In this document: one piece after another, positions 21,175 through 33,052 of the stretch
Position numbering within the stretch: position 1 is the first letter of the stretch
Layout: every line of letters starts with the position of its first letter
Assembly (NCBI RefSeq): GCF_033473495.1
Contig: NC_088937.1
Span: forward strand, 2,852,001 to 2,916,000
Direction of reading: 5' to 3'
Length of the DNA stretch: 64,000 bases
From: Cercospora beticola
Lineage: Eukaryota > Ascomycota > Dothideomycetes > Mycosphaerellales > Mycosphaerellaceae
Notes under the pieces: generated by a model
What the model saw: only the letters and a program-made list of their open reading frames with translations
Told to the model about the DNA's origin: nothing
Database searches by the model: none
Made by a program: the position numbers and the translations under genes

Positions 21175-23172
21175 TTACCATCCACCTCTGCCCTCCTCCG
21201 CAATTTTTCCACTAACATCACGCCGCCTGGATTGAGTTTCTGATCCAAACACATTCATATCGGCAATGTCCGCTCCAGTCCTGGAGATGACTCTCGTGCC
21301 TTGCTTCTGCTGGGCTGGAGCCTTGAAGTGCGGGAATGCACCACTCTGATTTCCACGGACACCGCGAGTTGCGGCAGCCAAGTCGCCATATTGCTTTCTG
21401 CTTGGGGTGTTGTTTTTCGATCGCCCACCGCTGACCATACTCGAGGTCATCAATGAAGGTGCCGATTCGGAGTACACTGATGAAGCGACAGTGCCTTGCG
21501 AGGCTACAGTGAGTTGTCGAGCAACACCGATCTCGGTAGGATCGTAATTCTCCTTGTCCTCCTGCGTTAGAGCTTTGCCCAGCTCGCTTTCTGGCACAGG
21601 CGGGGTTGGAGGATTCATCTTTAAAGGCTGCACTTGCTGTTGCTGTGGCTCAAACGAGTCCGCTCGCTGCAGCTCGACGTTCGGTAGCTTTGGTTCGCGG
21701 GAGTGAGCAGTAAAAGGTCGGTCGCTGGCATGCGTACGCGGTGTGCCAAGGTCTGCTACGTCCGCGTCAGGCATCACGTACCAGTTGTCATTCAGCAGAC
21801 CGGCCTTCTGTTGTGTTCGAACAGCGTCTCGTGACGGGGCGGATGTATACCGCTCTGGTGTGCCTTGGTTCGCAAGAGGACGATCTGTGTATCCAGGAAT
21901 GGGTGGGACATCTTCAATGTACATTGGGACGCCATGCTCGGCCGGAGACACCACGGTACCAGCTCGCGAACGATGACCAGAGCCAGCCACAGATACGCGT
22001 GAACTGCGAGCAGATTGTGGGCCTGGATGATAAGTGACCTCATCATACTGTTGCTTGGAGAAACGAGCAGAATCAGGGTTATGAGGTGAGTATGCCTGGT
22101 TTGAATCCGTTCTGCTGTGGCCCCTAGTAGAGGAAAATCACGCAGTTAGCAAGAGGAATGTATACGTCTCTCGAGGGCACCACACTTACCATGGAATGAC
22201 TCTCGCTTCAGGATCCTTAACCATAGACGAACGTGAACCGTTCATAGTGCTGCCACTGTAGTACCCTGACTTCTTCTCCGACATGTCCGACGAGACAGAC
22301 GAGATCGTCATTTCGGAGTTCTTGTGCTTGTGCTTCATCGACCTTCTGCGACTGCTGCCAGTCAAGTTGTCCTCAAGCGGGTTCATATCTGGAGGCAGGT
22401 TCGCAATCTTGCGGAACATGATGATCAAATAAATGTCGAGAAGGACGCTGATCAGGTGCAGTCCTCCCACAACTATGCTTGCGATGAAGGTCACATAAAT
22501 GACAGTCGAGGTTGCAAAGTTGGTGTTGAAAAAGCTCGTCCATCGGTCCTTCTCAGTAGGCTGCATGTTGTAGTTTTGGTTGGAGTACAAGGCGATGAAG
22601 ACGTAGAACGGAATCAGTCCTACGTCCATGAACAGCGCGAAGAAGTGGTAGCTGCTGCTGCTATTCGGCGTACGGCCCTTTGCTGGCCGGAGAAGGTGAT
22701 AGATGGCGTACATGCTGATGACCACGTCCCACGCAGGCTACCACTAGTCAGTATGTAAACTTCAAGGTGGGCGACTTTGACTCACAGCAATCCGTATGAT
22801 CCAGCCCGGCCCATCATTGGCCATCTTCAAACAGATAACGCAGACCAGGACACCCAGGGCCCCAAGTTCCTGCAATATCCGAAACGCGAACTGTACCCAT
22901 CTTGTCCCAATGATCTTGCCTTTTGTGTTGGAAGGCAGTGGCTCGTGGTGCACTTCAGGGTTGTTGACCACCATGTAGCTGTCCGGATGCTGGTTGAAGT
23001 TGATCAATGGACGCCCATCCTGTTGAGAGAGTTTCTTCTGTCTTTCCGCTCGTTCAGCGAATGCTTGATAGTGAGCTTGAGTAGCCGCTCGCGGGTTAAA
23101 ATCGGAATATGGGTAGGCGATGGACGTTCGTGAGCCCTCTAGTTGGCCATAGAGGTAGGGCTGTTGGACCAT
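21175..23172 (-). CDS. Fungal four-helix membrane protein, uncharacterised
   Basis: Three exons (22786-23172, 22190-22737, 21175-22123) with introns of 48 and 66 nt (GTGAGT and GTAAGT donors) give 627 residues. The first half has four membrane helices: FRILQELGALGVLVCVICL, AWDVVISMYAIYHLL, FFALFMDVGLIPFYVFIAL and a long FIASIVVGGLHLISVLLDIYLIIMF. It ends in KIANLPPDMNPLEDNLT, which I recall as strongly conserved in ascomycetes. The second half is a Ser/Pro-rich cytosolic tail ending in DVSGKIAEEGRGG. Function is unknown; a plasma-membrane or endomembrane role is inferred. Start ATG at 23172 has an excellent context (CACCATGG), although the frame is open upstream. The stop lies inside a TGGTAAGA donor-like sequence, so another C-terminus is possible. 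Confidence 0.75.
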
Positions 23173-23542
23173 GGTGACGGCGAGCTGCTGGGCAACAACA
23201 ATGCTATTGTTGCTGCGCGAGCTGCCTGCTAGTAGCGACTGTCGATGCGGAAGGACTGATGAACGAGAGAAGTATCGCAGAGGAATGTAATAAGAGCAAT
23301 AGCGTGTGGCCACAGAGGTCCAAGAGGTCAACTAGTGGTCGCTCTGGTGCCAGGATGATGAGATGGTCGTCGGGATCCTCCTCACCATTTGTTGACGGAT
23401 TGGTTGTTTCCCTAGCAATAATCAACGGCTAGGCCGAAAATAGACTTATCGCGCTAGCATGGGCGCATGCCTGGTGACGATGCGGCAGCAAGCTGTCCGA
23501 TCTCGCTCTGACTTTCTCTGCGACATCACATTTCCGGTACTC
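23173..23542. promoter_or_regulatory. Divergent promoter, membrane protein / ARH1
   Basis: About 370 bases between two start codons facing apart, so both core promoters must lie here or reach into the leaders. No TATA box stands out. ATG at 23459 is in frame with ARH1 and would shorten the region. Confidence 0.5.
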
Positions 23543-25214
23543 ATGTCGGCGGGGACGACGGCGGCGTGGGTGTGCAGACGCTGTCAGAGCGCAGCGCGTT
23601 CTCATGGCACCATCGCGAGGCCGACCATCGCTCGGCATGCTGGCACACGACCGTACAGCGTGGAGAGTACACAGCAACGCCCGTTGCACCTCGCCATCAT
23701 CGGAGCAGGACCGGCGGGCTTCTATTCAGCATACAGACTGCTGAAGAATCTGCCAGACGCTCGTGTGGACATGTACGAGGGATTGCCATCGCCATACGGT
23801 TTGGTCCGCTTTGGAATTGCTCCAGACCATCCAGAAGCAAAGGTGCGACAGTCATCAATGCCGACAGCAGAGTAGAGAACTGATAGGTGAGTTCTGGTGA
23901 CAGAAATGCTCAGAGACACTGCCAGATGTGGCCAAGTATCCGGGGTTCCAATACGTTGGCAATGTTCCCATCGGCAATGAGCCGGATCAGTTGCCACTGA
24001 CCACTTTAGCACCACACTACGATGCCGTCTTGTTCGCGTACGGCGCTTCCAAGGACAAGACGTTGAACCTTCCTGGAGAGAGCTTGAGGAACGTTCTTTC
24101 CGCAAGAGCGTTCGTAGGCTGGTACAATGGCCTCCCAGAATATGCGGATCTCAATCCAGACTTGCAGGCTGGAGAGACTGCGATCGTGATCGGGCAAGGA
24201 AATGTTGCTTTGGACGTTACAAGAATGCTCCTCATGGACTTGGACGAGCTCAAGAAGACAGACATCGCCGAGCATGCTGTAGAGGCTTTGAGCAAGAGCA
24301 GAGTGAGAGACGTGAAGATCATAGGAAGAAGAGGACCACTGCAGGCGCCATATACAATCAAGGAGCTCAGGGAGCTTATGAATCTGCCCAGAGTGGGCTT
24401 CGTGCCGCCACCTGAGGGCTGGGAAGAGCTCATTCAGGTGGAGCGGAAGAAATTGCCTCGACAACTGAAGCGCATCGCTGAGTTGCTCGAAAAGGGAAGC
24501 AAGACACCGATCGAGCGAGCAGAAAAGGCCTGGCAGCTAGGATACCTGAGGTCGCCTACGGAATTCCTATCAAGGAACGGAGATACTCTAGATGCTGTTG
24601 GCTTCGAAATGACAGAATACGTGGCGTCCCCTGAGGATTCAGTCATTTCTGGCGATCCCGAACAGACACTGAATGCTCTTCGTGGACTTCGAGTCAGGGC
24701 GGCCGAGCCTGTGAAACGGACATCAATTGGAGCATCACTTGCTTTCCGCAGCATCGGGTACGAGTCTGAGCCAATAGCTGGAATGGACCAAATCGGCGTG
24801 CCATTCGATAAGAAAAAGGGCATTATACCGAACGATCGCTATGGCCGCGTGCTCTCGCCTGATCTAGGCCCGGGTGAGTTGACTGCAGGCCACGTACCTG
24901 GCATGTACTGCGCAGGCTGGGTGAAGCGTGGGCCCACTGGTGTGATAGCGAGCACCTTAGACGATGCCTTCACAACTGCAGATGTCATCGTCAGTGACTG
25001 GCGGAAGAACGTGAAGTTCAATGACGGGGTAGGCGAGAAGAAGCGAGGCTGGGAGGATGTGAAGAAGCTTGCTGAGCAACGGGGAATGAGGCCGATCAAC
25101 TGGCAAGACTGGGAGAAGATTGACGCTGAAGAGGTCCGAAGGGGACGGGCGAAGGGAAAAGAGAGGGAGAAGTGTAGGACAGCAGAGGAAATGCTGAAGA
25201 TTCTCGATAGCTGA
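23543..25214 (+). CDS. ARH1: Mitochondrial NADPH:adrenodoxin oxidoreductase
   Basis: Two exons, 23543-23842 and 23904-25214, with a 61 nt intron (GTGCGA donor, GACAG acceptor), give 536 residues. An FAD- and NADPH-binding flavoprotein, it passes electrons from NADPH to mitochondrial ferredoxin for Fe-S cluster, heme A and coenzyme Q synthesis. The FAD fold starts with HLAIIGAGPAGFYSAYRLL and is followed by GLPSPYGLVRFGIAPDHPE. The NADPH fold has AIVIGQGNVALDVTRMLL, then IIGRRGPLQAPYTIKELREL. A late GWVKRGPTGVIASTLDDA block closes the FAD site. The N-terminus is an Arg-rich mitochondrial presequence (MSAGTTAAWVCRRC). An in-frame ATG at 23459 would add 28 residues and is less like a presequence. 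Confidence 0.95.
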
Positions 25215-26054
25215 ACTGTCGGCATCACGATACGCTTGTACAGAGGTCTCGCTTCACTTGTGAAAGTAGTCCAGGAAGAACCTGCCAGTACAGATGTAAT
25301 GATAGGCGACGCAGCGAACGAGTTGCGTGTGGACCACGTTGAGTCTCTCACGAGCAACACCTGCAACAACTCTCATCAAATTTTGAGCGGCATCAAATCG
25401 TATGGACCCTCCACGGGGAGGTCAATAATCAGTAGCGGTCCTAGCGGAGGCGCAACTCATTTGGGCTGCATGGACGGCCGGCGGCTATTTACGCTCCGTG
25501 ACTTCCGTCCTTTCGAAGGGCTGGAATCGAAGCAACAGTGCACTGCACCAGAGCAGGAGCCATCGTCAAAGTGACCTCTGGTTTGAGACTTGTGCACTGC
25601 CTCTCCCACAGTATTGCTGGAGTTGGAGCGGAAGCAAGCTCGTGTTCGCTCCCGGCGCCGCATCACAAGCTCGCCAAGGATTCATCTCACAGCCTCGCTG
25701 CGTTGTGACGTTGATAGAGCTGGCCAGGATTACGTTCCCTTAGTGCTCCACTCCTTCTCTTTTCATGACAGCAATAGTTTTCTGCCTGATCCTCCGTCCT
25801 CGCCCTGATCGCGAGAGCATGCACGCTCAACACCAATTCCGCGCCTGAACGAATCTCGCGTTTGCGACAACTTGGTGCGACCGCGTCGAACACGTGCTGC
25901 AGCACTAGCTACTCAGCTCTCCCGCGCACGTCCGGCAGGCAGCAAACAGGAAAGGACGACACTGCGCGACACACGACCAGAGACTGGACACAGTCGCGCA
26001 TTCCGGCTGTGACACTACTTCTCCCACCGATAGGACGATCGCCATCAGGCAGCC
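25215..26054. other. Intergenic, promoter of CDS1
   Basis: 840 bases with no convincing frame. A short inverted set of TCTCC and GCGCGACAC motifs lies near the CDS1 leader. Nothing further can be supported. Confidence 0.4.
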
Positions 26055-27691
26055 ATGACCAAATCGAAGAAGGACATCAAGTTCAACCACCGGGAACGGA
26101 GGTTGAGCAAGAGCAGCATGTCAGACATCAACTACGAGTCGCCCAACGAGTCGAGAAGCCCGACGCGAAGATTGAATGCATCGAAGAGCAGTGACCGTAA
26201 TGGGTCCGTCAGCAGGTCGCGGGAAGACATTAGGCCAATCGCGGAGAGAACAGACACGACCGCGAGTGGGTGGCAGACGGAGAATGAGGACGAGAAAGTA
26301 CGTCGTGGAGAAAGAAGACCTGGCGATATCGAACTGACAAGTAGCGAGCAGACAGAAGTCAAGCCCCAGTCCGAATATGAGAAGAAGAAACAGACCTTCA
26401 TCACACGGGCAATATGGACCTTCGTGATGATCGCCATTTTCTTCATCGGCATGTTCGCAGGCCACATCTACATGATTATCATCGTGACCGCGTGCCAAAT
26501 CATCTCCTTCAAAGAGGTGATCAACATCGCCAACGTTCCAAGCAGAGCCCGATCACTTCGATTCACGAAAACACTGAACTGGTATTTCCTCGGAACGACA
26601 ATGTACTTTCTCTACGGCGAAAGCGTCATATACTACTTCAAGCACATTGTTCTGATCGATCGAGTGCTACTCCCATTTGCGACACACCATAGATTCATCA
26701 GCTTCATGCTCTACATTCTGGGTATGTGAACCCGCGAGCGTCGCTAGTGCAGCACTGACATTTTATCACGCAGGCTTCGTATTCTTCGTTGGCTCGCTGC
26801 AGAAAGGCCACTACAAATTCCAATTCACACAGTATGCCTGGACCCATATGGCCCTCTACCTGATTGTGGTCCAAGCACATTTCATTATGAACAACATCTT
26901 CGAAGGCATGATCTGGTTCTTCCTGCCTGTCAGCTTGGTCATCATCAATGATATCTTTGCATACATTTGCGGAATTACTTTTGGCCGGACACAATTGATC
27001 AAGCTCAGTCCCAAGAAAACTGTCGAAGGTACGAAGAAGAGGCTTCATCTGTGGTGGTTGTCGCGCATATACTAATCACCTGACAGGATTTGTCGGTGCG
27101 TGGATCTGTACCATCCTCCTGGGCTTCTTCTTCACCAACATCCTCATGCGATCGAAATACTTCATTTGCCCGGTTAACGACCTCGGAGCGAACATTTTCA
27201 CCGGCCTCGAGTGTGACCCCAACCCAGTCTTCATTGCGCACACCTACTTCTTGCCATTCATTCCACACAGCTGGGACTTCCTTCCGCAGACCGTGGTGAT
27301 CTCGCCGATTCAATTCCACATCATTGTACTGGCTTCCTTTGCATCCCTGATAGCGCCATTCGGCGGTTTCTTCGCCTCAGGTCTCAAGCGCACCTTCAAC
27401 ATCAAGGACTTCGGCGACTCGATTCCGGGACACGGAGGCATGACGGACAGGATGGATTGCCAGTTCATCATGGGTTTCTTCAGTTTCATGTACTACCAGA
27501 GCTTCATCGCTCAACACAAGGCGAGCGTGGGCGGAGTCTTGGAGACAGCAATCACTGGTCTCTCGGCTGATGAGCAGATCGCGTTGGTCAAGGGCCTCAC
27601 TCAACACCTCTACAACCAAGGACATGTTGGGCATCAGGTGATAGACTACCTGAGCGAGAACCTCGCGGCTGTGCGTTTGGCCAGGAGGTGA
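26055..27691 (+). CDS. CDS1: Phosphatidate cytidylyltransferase (CDP-DAG synthase)
   Basis: Three exons (26055-26721, 26774-27028, 27087-27691) with introns of 52 and 58 nt give 508 residues. It converts phosphatidate and CTP to CDP-diacylglycerol in the ER membrane, the precursor of phosphatidylinositol, phosphatidylserine and cardiolipin. The cytosolic N-terminus of about 115 residues is polar and Ser/Arg-rich. Several membrane helices follow, the first [22 protein letters not shown]. The family signature is complete near the C-terminus: [21 protein letters not shown] followed by MTDRMD, which holds the catalytic metal-binding Asp residues. Splice joins regenerate LGFVFF and VEGFVGAW. Length fits fungal Cds1. 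Confidence 0.97.
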
Positions 27692-28609
27692 AGTTGAAGC
27701 GTTTGATTGCCAAAGACCACAGTTTCGATTCTGCAGTTTGTGAACGATTGATTGGTATGATGTGCATGGGTAGTGAGAGCTGTACACCGTCTCACCAATG
27801 ACTAGATGCACATGAGAAGCCGCATGAGCTATATCGTGTGAGCTCTAGGAGGTACTTGTGCTGGAGCAACCACGTTTTCTGCCGCGTGCTGCTTGGCACG
27901 TCGATTTCAACCACTGTGCCTGCCCATCTGATATCCAACTGCATGCCGAGTCAAGCACAATGGCCAATTTCCCCTTGCACAAACCTACTCCACAGCTCAG
28001 CTGAGGCTCATGCCCACAATCCTGCAGCATTGTGCAGCCGCTGACGAGGACGTGATGCTTCCACAGCTGTCTGCACACGAGATGCTTGCATTGAAAATGC
28101 ATGGGAAGTGGATCCATGTCCCCCAAACGAGCCCAGAACTCCGTTGCTGAGCGCCTCGAGACGGCTGGGCATCTGGAGAAGCGCCGAAGCGACGGAGTTC
28201 AGTCGAGCCATGGTTGTCGCACGTCCAATGACACGCCGTCTGCCGTCTGCATGTGCCTCCGCTCGCCATAGCGCCCTCCGCACCGCGTGCTGAGCACTCA
28301 AAATAACCTTCCAAGGTCCATGTCAATCGGCGTCAATCATCGATGGAGCAGTCGTCACCGCCTCCCGCCCGCGGTGAGCTCTTACCCCGCCATCCACCAT
28401 GGCAGTACCACCAATTGCGACGTGTAAGCACTTGCAACGCGTTGAACGACCTGCAGGCAATGGCGCCAATCTTGAGCTCGAGCTAGGTCCTTTGTAAACA
28501 TACAGCTTCCTCGATTTTTCAATCACTTCCTCGACAGTCTCTTCGGCAGGACCATTGACTGCCAACGACTTGAGCGGGGTTGATCTCACAGCAGCACTCT
28601 GCTTCATCT
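27692..28609. other. Intergenic, promoter of GPH1
   Basis: 918 bases. Overlapping short minus-strand frames near 28000-28330 lack protein character. This stretch should carry the glycogen phosphorylase promoter; no specific element is clear. Confidence 0.4.
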
Positions 28610-31462
28610 ATGCCCATCATGGCTTCAGCAGCGGCTACGAACGACGCGAAGCCCACTCGCGAGAGAAAGCCATCCTCATCGGCGCCGATCACGGACTTCC
28701 AGGGACCTGTTGGGCCGTCTGGCATTTCGAGGCCAAAGCACAAGCGAACCGTCACTGGCTTTGGTCCTCAAGAGATCAAGAGCGTGGAGGCGAGCATCCC
28801 AGAGCCACAGCGAGAGGCATGGAGAAAATACGTAAGCACTTCCTGATCTTCGCTAACACGCAAGCAATCGCTAATGGAAATAACTACAGTCCGCGTCCGA
28901 GTTCAAGTCCAAGGACGAATTTGACAGAGATGTTGTGCGACATATCGAGACTACTCTCGCCAGATCGCTCTTCAACTGCGATGAGGCTGCAGCATACTCG
29001 GGCACTGCCCTAGCTTTCCGAGATCGTTTGATCATCGAGTGGAACAGGACACAGCAAAACCAGACCTACGCTGATCCAAAGCGTGTCTACTATCTCTCAT
29101 TGGAGTTCTTGATGGGACGAGCCCTTGACAATGCCATGCTCAACACTGGCATGAAAGATGTCGCTAGAGGTATGTCGATTTGCGAACTGTATACACGCGA
29201 AGGCTGACAACCTGTTTACAGAGGGTCTGCACGACTTGGGATTCCGCATGGAGGACATCATCTCCCAAGAACGTGATGCAGCTCTGGGCAACGGCGGTCT
29301 CGGCCGTCTCGCTGCCTGCTTCCTCGATTCCCTCGCCACTCTCAACTACCCCGCCTGGGGCTACGCCCTGCGCTACCGATACGGTATCTTCAAGCAAGAG
29401 ATCATTGACGGATACCAAGTCGAGATTCCAGACTACTGGCTCGACTTCAATCCTTGGGAATTCCCAAGACACGATGTCACTGTGGACATTCAATTCTACG
29501 GAAATGTGAGAAAGTACACAGACGAGAATGGCAAGCAAATTAGCGTGTGGGAGAATGGCGAGATCGTCACTGCTGTTGCATACGATGCTCCGGTCCCTGG
29601 ATACAACACATCGACAACAAACAACCTTCGTCTGTGGTCTAGCAAGGCTTCGGGAGGCGAGTTCGATTTCACCAAGTTCAACTCTGGAGAATATGAAGCA
29701 TCCGTCGCGGATCAGCAGCGCGCTGAGACCATCTCCGCCGTGTTGTACCCTAACGACAGCCTGGAGCGTGGTAAAGAGCTTCGTCTGAAGCAGCAATACT
29801 TCTGGTGTGCTGCATCGCTCTTTGACATTGTCCGTCGATTCAAAAAGTCCAAGAAGGCCTGGAAGGAGTTCCCCAACCAAGTCGCGATTCAGCTCAACGA
29901 CACCCACCCGACCCTCGCCATTCCTGAACTCCAACGTATCTTGATTGACCAAGAAGGCCTCGACTGGGACGACGCATGGAGCATTGTGCAGAAGACCTTT
30001 GGCTACACTAACCACACCGTGCTTCCAGAAGCCCTCGAGAAGTGGTCCGTACCACTCCTCCAGCACTTGCTCCCACGTCATCTCCAAATCATCTACGACA
30101 TCAACCTCCAATTCCTGCAGTACGTAGAAAGGAACTTTCCAAAGGACCGAGACATGCTTGGACGTGTCTCGATTATCGAGGAATCGCAGCCAAAGATGGT
30201 TCGCATGGCCTACCTCGCAGTTATTGGCTCGCACAAGGTCAACGGTGTCGCTGAGCTGCACTCCGATCTCATCAAGACCACTATCTTCAAGGACTTCGTG
30301 AAGATTTACGGCCCAGACAAGTTTACTAATGTCACCAACGGAATTACTCCACGCAGATGGCTTCACCAAGCCAACCCACGCTTGTCTGAGCTGATCGCCA
30401 GTAAGCTTGGAGGCCACGATTTCCTCAGCGACCTTACTCTCCTCAACAAGCTTGAGGCTTATACTGATGACAAGGACTTCCGCAAGGAGTTCCAAGAGAT
30501 CAAGTACGCGAACAAGGTCCGCTTGGCCAAGTACATCAAAGAGACGAATGGCATCACAGTCAACCCAGCAAGCTTGTTTGATATCCAAGTGAAGCGTATG
30601 CACGAGTACAAGAGACAGCAGCTGAACATCTTTGGTGTGATTCACCGCTATCTGGAGCTCAAGGAGATGTCGCCTGAGGATCGCAAGAAGGTACAGCCTC
30701 GTGTCAGCATCTTCGGCGGCAAAGCTGCACCAGGATACTGGATGGCAAAGACTGTCATTCATTTGATCAATCAAGTCAGCCAAGTCGTGAACAACGACAA
30801 GGATATTGGAGATCTGCTCAAGGTTGTTTTCTTGGAAGACTACAACGTTTCCAAGGCGGAGATCATTGTGCCAGCCAGCGACATTTCAGAGCACATTTCG
30901 ACTGCTGGAACTGAAGCTTCGGGGTAAGTGATTGACACATCAGATTTCAGAGGATGAAAAGCTTGACTAACATTGATGCAGTACTTCCAACATGAAGTTC
31001 GTCCTCAACGGTGGCCTTATCATTGGCACTTGCGATGGCGCCAACATCGAAATCACCCGTGAGATTGGTGAAGACAACATCTTCCTGTTTGGCAACCTTG
31101 CGGAAGATGTCGAAGACCTGCGTCACTCTCACTTCTACTCCGAATTCCACCTTGACCCTATGCTGGAGCGCGTTTTCAAGACCATCAAGGAGGGTCGCTT
31201 CGGTGACGCTGGTCAATTCTCGGCTCTCGTCAACTCGATCGTCGATCACGGCGACTACTACCTCGTGTCCGATGACTTCAAGAGCTACGTTGACACTCAA
31301 AATCTCATCGATGAGGCGTACAAGAACCAAGAAGAGTGGCTGACCAAGACGATCACTTCTGTTGCCAGAATGGGTTTCTTCTCCAGCGACCGCTGCATTG
31401 ACGAATATGCTGAGATGATCTGGAACGTCGAGCCTCTGCCACCGAAAGCCAATGGCGCTTAG
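28610..31462 (+). CDS. GPH1: Glycogen phosphorylase
   Basis: Four exons (28610-28831, 28890-29169, 29222-30923, 30982-31462) with introns of 58, 52 and 58 nt give 894 residues. The enzyme releases glucose-1-phosphate from glycogen using pyridoxal phosphate. The N-terminal regulatory stretch contains KHKRTVTGFGPQEIKSVE. Catalytic blocks include SLEFLMGRALDNAMLN, DAALGNGGLGRLAACFLDSL, and QLNDTHPTLAIPELQRIL. The last splice join creates GTEASGTSNMKFVLNGG, whose Lys (about residue 740) carries the cofactor, followed by LIIGTCDGANIEI. The frame opens at TTG; ATG at 28610 (or 28619) is the start. A long antisense open frame across exon 3 is a codon-usage artefact. Confidence 0.98.
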
Positions 31463-31889
31463 GACCGCTACAGAGCCCTAAAAAGACTCGAACGGAAGTT
31501 CGATAAACTGAATGCGCTCCGAACAGAAGCAAAGGCTGCAGGTGTCGGACGTGGGGACCGGCTGAGCGACCTCAACACAAAAAGTAAAGGAAAGACCAAG
31601 TACAGGCGGGCAGGACAATCCATCATGCATTTGTAATGACGCAATGACCTTTTTCATCTTTGATACCAACTCTCGTTGACTGTGATGAATGTCGCTCGAA
31701 ATATTGTCCAGAACTCAGAAGCTGTCACAGGCTTGAAATGGGCGGAGCCAGGGCCGATGTGCTAAGGCAGGATTCCGTCATCAATATTCACGGATGCTTT
31801 GACTTTCTCCGGCCTTATCGCTGGACAATCGTGCATTGAGCTTCTTTCCTTTCACCTCCCACGCTTCCACATCCTTTGCACAAATCGAC
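31463..31889. other. Intergenic, GPH1 3' flank and MET8 promoter
   Basis: 427 bases between two co-oriented genes. No frame of interest. The last 50 bases have a TTCTTTCCTTTCACC pyrimidine tract before the MET8 start. Confidence 0.45.
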
Positions 31890-32714
31890 ATGGCAAAAGA
31901 AGAGTTTCCCCAAGTCGAGGGCGGCGGTTCGCTGATCCTCGCCTGGCAAGTTCGGAATAAGAAAGTACTCGTCGTTGGCGGCGGCGAGGTGAGTTGCACG
32001 AGCCCACGCGACACTCTCTCCCTTTGCGCATACATATTGATGTTAACAATCCAGGTAGCAGCCGGCCGCATCCTGAATCTCCTCAACGCCGACGCAAAAG
32101 TGCTCCTCGTCGCCCCACGCGATGGCCTGAACCCCGAAGTCGCACACCGCGTCGAGCAGAAACAGGTCGAATACATCCCTCGCGTATTCCAGCCATGGGA
32201 TCTCGACGATCCAGAGATCAGTATGGTGCTTGTTGCAATCGATGATCCGGACGCGAGTAGTCGGTTATGGAAACTTTGCAAACAAAAGAGAATCCCAGCG
32301 AATATTGCAGATGTACCACCGGAATGCGATTTCTATTTTGGATCTGTGCATCGCGATGGGCCGTTACAGATTATGGTTAGCACGAATGGGAATGGGCCGA
32401 AGATGGCGAATATTGTCAGGAGGCGGATCGCGAGCAGTTTGCCGCCGAATATGGGAGATGCGATTAAGAAGGTGGGAAAGCTGAGGAGGAAATTGAGGGA
32501 GATGGTGCCGGAGGTTGAGGCTGGGCCGAAGAGGATGGGGTGGATGTCGAAGGTTTGCGTGCAGTGGAGTTTGGAGGATTTGTGTGATATGGAAGAAGAG
32601 GATATGGAGCGGTTGTTGGAATATTATGCTGAGAATCGGGTGCCGAGTTTCACGGATATACGTGGGCCACCTTGGGAGTTTGATGGTAGTTTTGGTTGGG
32701 CGTGCGTTGTGTGA
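31890..32714 (+). CDS. MET8: Siroheme synthase, Met8 type
   Basis: Bifunctional precorrin-2 dehydrogenase and sirohydrochlorin ferrochelatase, making the siroheme of sulfite reductase. Two exons, 31890-31988 and 32055-32714, give 252 residues. The NAD-binding loop VLVVGGGEVAAGRILNLL is formed across the splice. Other family blocks are LVAIDDPDASSRLWKLCK, ANIADVPPECDFYFGSV (with the conserved Asp-Val-Pro region) and QIMVSTNGNGPKMANIVRRRI. Length matches yeast Met8. The 66 nt intron (GTGAGT to CCAG) is a multiple of three without an in-frame stop, so an unspliced message would still be open. The frame begins at TTG; ATG at 31890 fits the family start. Confidence 0.95.
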   Translation: MAKEEFPQVEGGGSLILAWQVRNKKVLVVGGGEVSCTSPRDTLSLCAYILMLTIQVAAGRILNLLNADAKVLLVAPRDGLNPEVAHRVEQKQVEYIPRVFQPWDLDDPEISMVLVAIDDPDASSRLWKLCKQKRIPANIADVPPECDFYFGSVHRDGPLQIMVSTNGNGPKMANIVRRRIASSLPPNMGDAIKKVGKLRRKLREMVPEVEAGPKRMGWMSKVCVQWSLEDLCDMEEEDMERLLEYYAENRVPSFTDIRGPPWEFDGSFGWACVV

Positions 32715-33052
32715 AGACGGGTTGTCTCTCTGCTTAAGTTAGATATACACAGCGAGGCGTTGGATAGGGATGCGATTGTGAGCCTCTTCGTTCTATCTAT
32801 TTCGTCTGAACTTGTTGTATTGACTTCTCAATTGGTATAATCTTATCTTACTCGGAGCTGATTTGTTGCGCTTCACTTCGCCGGCTTAGCCCCACGTTTC
32901 GTTCAGTAGCTGCTGCTCCTCAGGCACTGACGCAGCCCACCCACCGGCTTCACGTTCTTGGGAGGATCATCCAGCACATCCGACTTGCGCGCCGGCCCAG
33001 CATGGATGGCAGACCGGACGAGGAGTCTCCCGTCTCATGATAACCTGCCAAC
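32715..33052. other. Intergenic, promoter of PEP7
   Basis: 338 bases between co-oriented genes. It holds the MET8 3' flank and an AT-rich patch (32800-32860). No gene. Confidence 0.45.

Noticed and set aside
29164..30783. 539-codon antisense open frame across GPH1
   Set aside because: It lies exactly opposite a strongly conserved exon, shows no domain, and is explained by codon bias on the sense strand.
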